DNA of 64,000 nucleotides from Magnetococcales bacterium DCbin4 (GTDB lineage Bacteria; Pseudomonadota; Magnetococcia; Magnetococcales; UBA8363): NCBI GenBank assembly GCA_002753735.1, contig PEAN01000008.1, positions 1 to 64,000 of the forward strand, read 5' to 3'. Shown piece by piece: positions 9,571 to 18,500 of this stretch (position 1 is its first letter; each line of letters starts with the position of its first letter). The notes under the pieces were generated by a model. It saw only the letters and a program-made list of their open reading frames with translations, ran no database searches and was not told where the DNA came from. The position numbers and the translations under genes were made by a program.

Positions 9571-12500
9571 ATGAAAAAAATGGTTATTGGTGTTGTTCTG
9601 GCACTGTTGCATCTCCTTTTTTCCGTGGGATGTGGCGGTGGCGGCGGATCGGGGGATGGATCGACATCGGCGGCCAAAGTACCCGTTTCCGGGGTCATCT
9701 TCGATGGCGCGGTCACGAATACCACCATCACCGTCCATGATGCGACGGGAGCCAAGGTCGCGACCACCACCAGCGACGGCAATGCGCGCTATTTCCTGGA
9801 CATTCCCCTCAATGTTCCACGGCCGTTGGAAATCCGAGCAACCGGCGGTATCGATTCGGTGACCGGCGAACCCATGAACGTCACGCTCTCTTCCATGTTC
9901 ATGGATTCATCCAAGGAAACGGTCAACGTTTCCCCCCTCACGACGCTGATCACCAAGGCCAGTATGACCCTTGCGGGCGGTACCCTGTCCCGGGTTGCAC
10001 AGGAAAACATTGACGCCGCTCGGAAAAAAATCGTAGCCGCTTATGGTTTTGGCATCGATGGCGGCCAGGCCGACCTGGACCCTTTGACCACCCCGATCGC
10101 TTCGGCGAATATCGCCACCGTTGCCAAGGCTTCGGAGGCACTGGGTGAAACGGTACGCCGGGTTGCAGGCACCAACGCCCTGGACCAGGAAAAAATCTAT
10201 GCCGCCATTGCCGAGGATATTTCAGATGGCACCCTGGATGGTCAAAGTGGGGGAGCCACCTTGTCAACCACCCTGCCTGCGGACATGAACCCCAGTACGT
10301 TCATGCAATCCATGGCGGTACATACCGTGGATATCTTGACTGAACTCGTGTCGAACAACCTGTCGGTCACCAAGAACGATGGCGCAAAGATGACTTCCAC
10401 AGAGGTTAACGCGGCGCTGGCAAAATCCCTGAGTACCGTTCTTCCACAGATTGATTCCGGAACTGCGACCACCAGCCTTGAACAAACAAAAATTTCTGAA
10501 AATATGAAAAATCAGGCGCTGACCGCGATCCAATCGGCCCGTAACCTGGTTGGATCGTCGAGCAAATCCCCGGCATTGTTGGCTGAGTTGTCCACCCGTT
10601 TCGCCAATCTGAAGGTTGGTGACAGCGCGAAGGGACAAATCGACGAGGAAATGACGGCACTGATCGCGAATGTGAAAACCATCACCGGCAACCTTGTTCA
10701 GGGAATCAACGCAGCCACTGGAAAAGCCCCTTCCGATTCAAGCCTCTCCACCAACTCGAAGATGGATGCAACGACCGCCACCTTTCAACTCACCCGTTCC
10801 GGGGCCAACCAATACCTTCTCCCGGTCAAGGTGGGTCAACAGGTGTTCAACCTGCTCATGGATACCGGATCGGACGCCTTGCTGGTGTTCCAGGACAAGA
10901 TCGATCCCAGCAATACCGGGATCGTGGCCAGCGAAACCAAGATCAAGAAATCCTATGCCAGTGGCATCCGCCAGGGGGTCCTGGCCACGGCACCGGTGCG
11001 CATCGGTCCCTATACGACCCCGAGCATGAACATCATGGTGATCCAAACCCCCGACTCCGAAAATGATCCGTCGCTGACCGCCAAAGGGGCTGATGGCATC
11101 ATCGGCATGCGGCGCACCCGGGGGTTGGATCTCAGCATGGGCAACAATAATCCATTGGAAGCCACCTTGAACAAGCTCGTTCCCGAGGTGGACATGATGG
11201 AATTCAATCTCCCCCCCGCCGGAACGGCGACCCTCACCTTTGGCAGCATGCCCATTCTGGACCGCGCCAAATCCCAATACGTCATGAGGGCCAAAGCCCT
11301 CCCCATTACCAACCCCTATGATCCCTCGGCCACGAGCACTTATACCGACATCCAGATTCCCTTCCGGGCCAAAAGCCGCCTGGGGGAAATCAACACCGGC
11401 GACCTTGATATCCTGCTCGATTCCGGTGCCGTCAGCAAACTGGTCCTGGATACCGAAGTGGCGAAGGAACTGGGTTATGACACCGCCAACAAACGTTGGA
11501 AATTATCCGCAAGCGATGAGGTTGAAATCAATCTCATCGGCGTGAACGGAACCGCGCCCATCCTGCCAAAATTCAAGACCTCGGAAATCAGCATCGCCCC
11601 GTACAGCACCTCGGGCGTGGAATTTGAAGCGGTTCTTGGCATCAACCGGTGGCAGGAGTATGTCGTCGGGTATGATTATCGCTCCACCCTCCATGACGGT
11701 CCGGATGCCACCATCAGTCTGTTGCGCCGTGTGGATATGAAAGACGCCCTGAACCCAACGGTCGCAGCTTTGGGGGAGGATTATCCCCCTTTGCCCGGAC
11801 TCAACTCCCTTGGCAATGATGAACTCCCCACCTCCGACAGCAGTGGCGATCTGATCGCCTTTCAATCGGATCGCGAGGGGGGGATGGGGGGCATGGACAT
11901 CTATCTTTGGCGCAAGGGGGTGGGATTGGTGGATCTGCCCCATTTGAACCATGCCGGTCACGATGTCCATCCCGCCCTTTCGGGCGACGGTCGTTTCCTG
12001 GTGTTCCAGGCCACCAGCATGGAATCGGGAAGGACGGATCAGGATCTATTTCTGTATGACATTGAACACAAGGTGATGCGGGACACCGCAGCCATCAACT
12101 CCGTCAAGGATGACACGTTGCCCAGCCTGAGCGGCAACGGGCAATACCTGGCCTTTACCTCAAAACGCGATGGGGGAACCGGCGGCAGTGACATTTACCT
12201 TTATGACATGGAGACAGCAAAGTTCATCGACCTGCCCGGGGCCAACGGTCCCTACGATGATCGCTCGCCGCATCTGAGTGACGATGGCCACTACATGGCC
12301 TATACGATTGAAGCCTATGAAGGGACGGAACAAACCGTCAACAGGGATATCGCCGTCTACGATCTGCAACAAAAGAAGACCAAGACCCTTTCTACAGGAA
12401 TACGGGGGGTCAACACCGGAAAGGATGAACTCGCTCCCGCGCTCGGAAGTGATGGCATGCTCCTGGCTTTGCACAGCAACCGGAAAAATCCCACGAGTGG

Positions 12501-15500
12501 CCTTTTTGATCGGGACATCTATGTTGTTGACCTGAAATCAGGACTGACCCGAAAATATTCCGGCTTGAATTCCAACTTTGATGACATTGCGCCCCACCTG
12601 ACCCAGGCGAACAAGTCGTTGATCTTCCAATCACGACGCCCGGGAGGGATGGGCGGTACCGATGTCTACATGGTCAATCTGGAGGGCAAAACGGCTGCAG
12701 GTGGTTCCTCCAGCGCCGCACGTTCCGGCAATTCCATCTCCACCTCCGCATCCCCTGATCCAACATCCAGCCACTCCTCGGGGGTATCAGGAGGCTCTTC
12801 AGGGAATGGTACATCGGAAAAACCATCGGAATTCATGCCATTGAAGCGGTCTGCCGCCGGTTGGTATCTGGTTCCCATGACGGTCGCCGGACAAAAAATG
12901 GATCTTCTGATCGACACCGCCCTGCCGGCCATCGTGTTGTTTTCCGATTCACTTCCAAAAGAAATGGTCACCAACGGACCCCCGACCAGCTATCGAATGT
13001 CTTTGGGGCTGGGAGAGGTCGAGGGGACCCTGAGCCAAACAGACATTCGCATCGGTAATCATCAGGCCACCCAGTTCAGGGTTCTTGTTGCCAAACGCGA
13101 GGATTGCGCTGCGGCCATGCGCATGGACCTTTCAGGTGCCAGTGGTATTTTTGGCATCTATGGCTCGAATGTAGCGGTCACATCCCCAACCGGGACCCCC
13201 TCTGGCGAAAACAGCACGCCGACGGAAACAACCCCTGGCAGTGGCCCATCGGCAACAGCCGACTCCAGCCAGACCACCACGTTAAAAACCAGTTCTTTTC
13301 TCAGGACGCTTCGTACCTACAGTCCCTTCCAACTCACTGGAAACAGCACGCCAACGAACGTGCTCGCCTTCAACCAGGTCAGCGTTGGACCTCCGCCAAC
13401 CACGACCTCGGTGCCTCCAGCAACCACGACTTCGGTTCCGGCTACCACGACCTCGGTGCCTCCAGCAACCACGACCTCGGTTCCGGCTACCACGACTTCG
13501 GTTCCCCCGGCAACCACGACCTCGGTGCCTCCAGCAACCACGACCTCGGTTCCCCCGCCGGCCACCACAACTTCGGTTCCCCCGCCGGCCACCACGACTT
13601 CGGCGCCTCCCGCCACTTCGATTCCACCGGACACTTCAACCTCGGTTCCCCCGGCCAACGACCAACCCCCGCAATCGGGAAATGGCACGCCAGAGGGAAC
13701 ATCGGGTTCCGGCCAGACGGGTACCCCGCAACCCGAAACATCGACGCCTCCGACCAACGGCCAGACCCCGCAATCTGGAAGCACGCCAGAGGGAACGGTG
13801 GGTTCCGGCCAGGAGGGTACGTTGCAACCCGATGTCCCGGTCTGGGCGCTTGAACCCGACGACCAGGCCCTGCGACCTGAAATCAACATGATCGAGATTT
13901 CGGTCAACGCCGACGGCACCGCCGCCTTGAGTCTGGGAACCTTGCCCAGAATTGGTGGGATTTCCAAGCATAAAGCGTTTTATACCCGGGTTTCGGGACA
14001 GGAAAACGCCACGGAACCGTCGCAGAGCAGTGTCAGCATGGGAATTCCGTTTTTTGCCGATGCCTTGTCCGGAGAGGGTGAACAGATTGTGGCCCGCTAC
14101 GGTGCGCCCGAAGATTTTGACTTCGATCTCAAGGAGATGAGTCTCCTTTTGCCGGGAACGACGAGCCAGGATCGTATTCAGATGGACCGTGAGGTCGCAG
14201 CCAAACTGGGCTACGACCCGCAAACCCAATCCTGGGGTGCAGTGGATCGGATCTCCCTGACGCTGGTGATGTTCGGTTCGGACAATGAACTGAAAATTGC
14301 CGACAACGTCCCGGTCAACAAGATTGATATCGTTGATTTCAGTACCAAGCTTTATCGCATCATTCTGGGCATGGATTATTGGCGCGACTACATCGTGGGG
14401 TTTGACACGATCACCTTCCTGCATGGCGGTCCCTCGGGGGTTTTGTTCCTGGTGCATCAGGAAGATGCCATGCCACCCGCCGAAGCCATCACCGCAATCG
14501 ACCACCACTTCGTCCCCTTGCCCGGATTGAACGGTCTTGGCGATGACATGATGGGCGATTTGAGCGCCGACGGGAAAACGATTGTCTTTCAAAGCAACCG
14601 TCCCGACAGTGTTGGCGCGTTCGATCTCTACGTGTATCGTGTGGGAGAGGGATTGGTGCCCACCCCCGGCCTCAATTCGAGCGAACCGGAGATGAAACCC
14701 AGCATCAGCGGCAATGGCCGCCTGGTGGCCTTTGAAACGGTACGCAGTATCGACAACGGTCCCGATATCATGGTCTATGATCTGCAAACCCAGACCATGC
14801 TTTCCCTGCCCGATCTGGCGACCACCGATATCGAAGCCAATGCTGAACTCAATGACGATGGTACGCGTCTGATTTTTGCCAAGAAGTCCAGCACCTCGAC
14901 CACTGCATCATTCGATCCCGTCATTTATGATCTGGTCAATAAAAAATTCCTGAATACCGCATCGGTCAAGATCAAAACCTCGAGCAACGAATCGGCACCG
15001 ACCATTGGTGGCAAGGACAATCTTCTGTATGCCTTTGAACGGGCAAAGAATCAAAACGGCAAGAACATCATCCTGTATAATCGCAGCATGAATGCCGAGG
15101 TCACCACACCCGCCACGTTTGCATCGTCGTTCATCGATGCCGGTCCCGATCTGACGACGGACGGGGATTATCTGGCGTTCTACAGCAACCGGGACAATCC
15201 CGACCTCCAACATGTGGGGTATGATGTGTTCCTTTATGAACTGAGTGCCAAGGAATTCATCTTTTTGCCCGCCTTGAACAGTGATTTCGAGGATGCCCAA
15301 CCTTCGCTTTCCAGGAATGCCGAATATATTCTGCTCCATTCAAAACGTGAGGGCGGCCAGGGGGGATATGATCTGTACCTCTACAAGCGGGACACTGCGG
15401 ACAAAACCAGCTATGAAGTGACCGAAGATTATACCCAGACCGGTCAGGTGGCCTATGACAACGGCGAAGTGACCGGAGTCACCGTCGTATCGGCGATGGA

Positions 15501-18500
15501 CACCGCCGGCAATGTCATCGCCACGGCGACCACCGATGCCATGGGCAAGTTTTCCATGCAGATCTCCAAGGGGATGGCGGTACCGGTACAATTCAAGGCT
15601 GAGGTGGCGAATTCGCAGGTCATTGTCGATGGCGTTGGTGACGATACCTATATCCCCAACTTTGAAGCGGGCAATTTGAAATTCACCGAGGTCTGGGTGG
15701 AAGATGTCATGCAGAGCGGTTTCCCGACGACGATCCGCTTCAATGTCACGACCGAAGTTCCAAAATACAATTCCTTTGTCAAACTCTATCTGGTCAGGCT
15801 CCCCACCGGCAACATCAACGATCTCAAGATCGACGGAGCGACGTTCACCCCGGACTACACCTTGACCGGACTGAACATCCCCTCTTTGGGCACCACCCTG
15901 TCCAGCACCACCGTCACGAACACGCAGGATGCGGATACCAAGACCACCATTCGCTATACCGATTCGGCATTCATGACGGCCCAGGTGGAACATTCTTTCA
16001 GCATTCCAACGTTTGTGGCCGATGGCACCTATGCCGCGGTTTTCAGCATTGGCATGGCCGATTACGTTCGTGAGGATGATGCCCTGCAAAGCGAATCCCT
16101 GACCGACAGCGCGGATAATGTCCTGGTGGCCCCGGCGAGCGTGATTGTCGGCGTTCCCACCCAACCCAACCTGCGCATTCTTTCGGCCACATTGACCAAC
16201 AATAGTTTGCAACTGCCGTCCAAGCGCCTGGAATCGGGAGCCACACCACCGATCAATGCCGATCTTTCCCTGAACATGGAGGTGGAATCCATGGCCCAGG
16301 ACACCACCGTTCCAGTCGATGTCACCATGGAACTGCAATTGAACGGACAAACCTTTCCTCTGAGTATCCTGCATACCAACGACAAGGGATATCCGTCACT
16401 TAAAACGAAAAAATCCTATGAAGTCCAATGCGTTCAGGAGGGGGGCAAAGAGCGTTGCGCTTCCCTGTTCCGGCAGAATCAACAGGGGTTCACCTATCAA
16501 CTCTATCTGAGCGCAGCAGCCTACGACACCTTGTCGGCCCTGAGTCAGGATACCGAAGGAAGTCTGGTCATCCGGGTCGATCCGGAAGGACAGGTGCAAG
16601 AGTGGGAAAACAATCGGCAGGACAACGTCAAGTCCATGCCCATCATGTTTCTGGCCTCCAGAAAAACAACCGACGTCAGCAAACAACTGCGCACAGGCAG
16701 CAGTTCCGGAACGAGCACGAACTTCATCTCTTACGCCAACGTGGATAAATCTTATGGAAACAGCACCATCGGCATCGAATACAATACAGGTGTCAGTGTC
16801 GATTCCATCGACTCAGACGCGGACAATGTGCCGGAGTGGGCTGAACTTGATGCCGGGTCGAGCGAATTCAAACTCAATTTGTTCGGTGCGAGCATTTCAC
16901 TGTTCAGCCTTGAACTGGGTGCCACGTTGGATGGAGAAGATCCATTTTGCAGCGAGATGGGAATCACAGAGAAGATTTTTGGCACCACCGTCTTTTCGCA
17001 CATCCCCTCGGACCCCAATGAAGCGGTCGGTACCGCCTACAAACTGATCCATCAGTTGTACACATCATCGACCTGCGAAGGCAAGACCGCCACCAAATCA
17101 CAGACGATGTGGAACACCAAGGATTACAATGGCAATGAGATGTATGTCGAGAGCACTACCGAGGAAAAAAGCCAGCAATACTTCATCGCTTCAATTCCGG
17201 TGGTTGTCACAGTGGGAGCCACCGGCTACTCCGGGATGCGTGGGCGTCTTGAAGTCGACACCAACCAGGTGGTGACGGCGACCATAGGCCCTTTTGTTGG
17301 CCTTGAGGGGTTTGCCGAGGGCGGGGTGGGTTATACGTTGTCCAAAGTCTATACCTATTCTGTCGGAATTGGCATCTCCCTGACCATATTGGAAATCGGT
17401 CTTTATCACCAAGTCAGTTTCAAGAAAGATGAAGCATTGCCTGCGGCGGTGCTGAAATATTCAGCGCCCATGGAGCTTACAACACTCAGTGGAGAAGTTT
17501 ATCTCTTCGCAAAAGTAAAAATGAAGATCGGATTCGTAAAAGTTGACTACAAATACACCTATACCATTACCCGGTGGAGCGGTGAGACCTGGACCATCAA
17601 CCTGATCAATCCACGGGTCAAAACCTTCGCCCCATTGAACCGTTATGCGGTCATGACCAACAGTTCTACCAGCAGTCTCGCCATTTCCGCCAATCTTGAC
17701 TATTCCTCGACCAGTCCTCCCAGTACGATCGAATGGGAAGGAACCTTTGATTTCGAATCTGGAACCTATGTGTTCCACATCGCCACCGATGACAATATCC
17801 TGGCCACGCTCGACGATGCAACGTTGGCGCAATTGCCCGATCCATCCAATACCTCCCAGGTCAAGGACTCGGTCAGTGGCGGGACCTCGGATTTGAAGAA
17901 TGGCGCTTCGATCGGCACCACCACGGAGGCCCTGTCCACAAGCACCATCTCCGACAACAATTTGGGCAAAGGCAGTCTGCGGTTGGATGGCACGGATGAT
18001 TATATCAATCTTGGCACCACGTATCTCAAATCGCAGGTCAATGCGGCAACCAGTGGCACCATCGAACATTGGGTCAAACTGGACAACACCAGTGACCGCA
18101 TTATTTTCTACATCGGAGATAATAGCAGCGGTGATGGCTTTGGTGGTGACTCCCAGATGGAGATCCATACGGGTACGACAGGCGGCAAGGCCTATTTCAT
18201 ATTCCAGAAAGGGAATCAGAGCGATAACGGAAAATTAACCGGCACAACGACGTTATCCACTGGAACCTGGTATCACATTGCAGCAACCTATTCCATCAAT
18301 AGCGGCGGCACTTCCACGTTCAAGCTGTATGTGAATGGAGTCCAGGAAGCCAGCAAGACCTGGAGTACGACATTCAGCAGCAAGACGGCCACCGGCGTAT
18401 ACATTGGCAGACCTTATTCCTCGACACGCTATATGGACGGCTATATCGACGAACTGCGTTTGTGGAACACGGTGCGGACGCAAACTCAAATCGCCACCGA

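Noticed and set aside
13385-13650. Periodic repeats considered as a CRISPR array
   Set aside because: Units are contiguous 15-24 bp in-frame coding repeats without unique spacers
13636-14787. Long antisense ORF (383 aa, minus)
   Set aside because: Lies entirely opposite the giant lipoprotein; translation is a shadow of its codon bias, no recognisable domain
15340-16374. Antisense ORF (344 aa, minus)
   Set aside because: Shadow ORF over the giant lipoprotein coding strand
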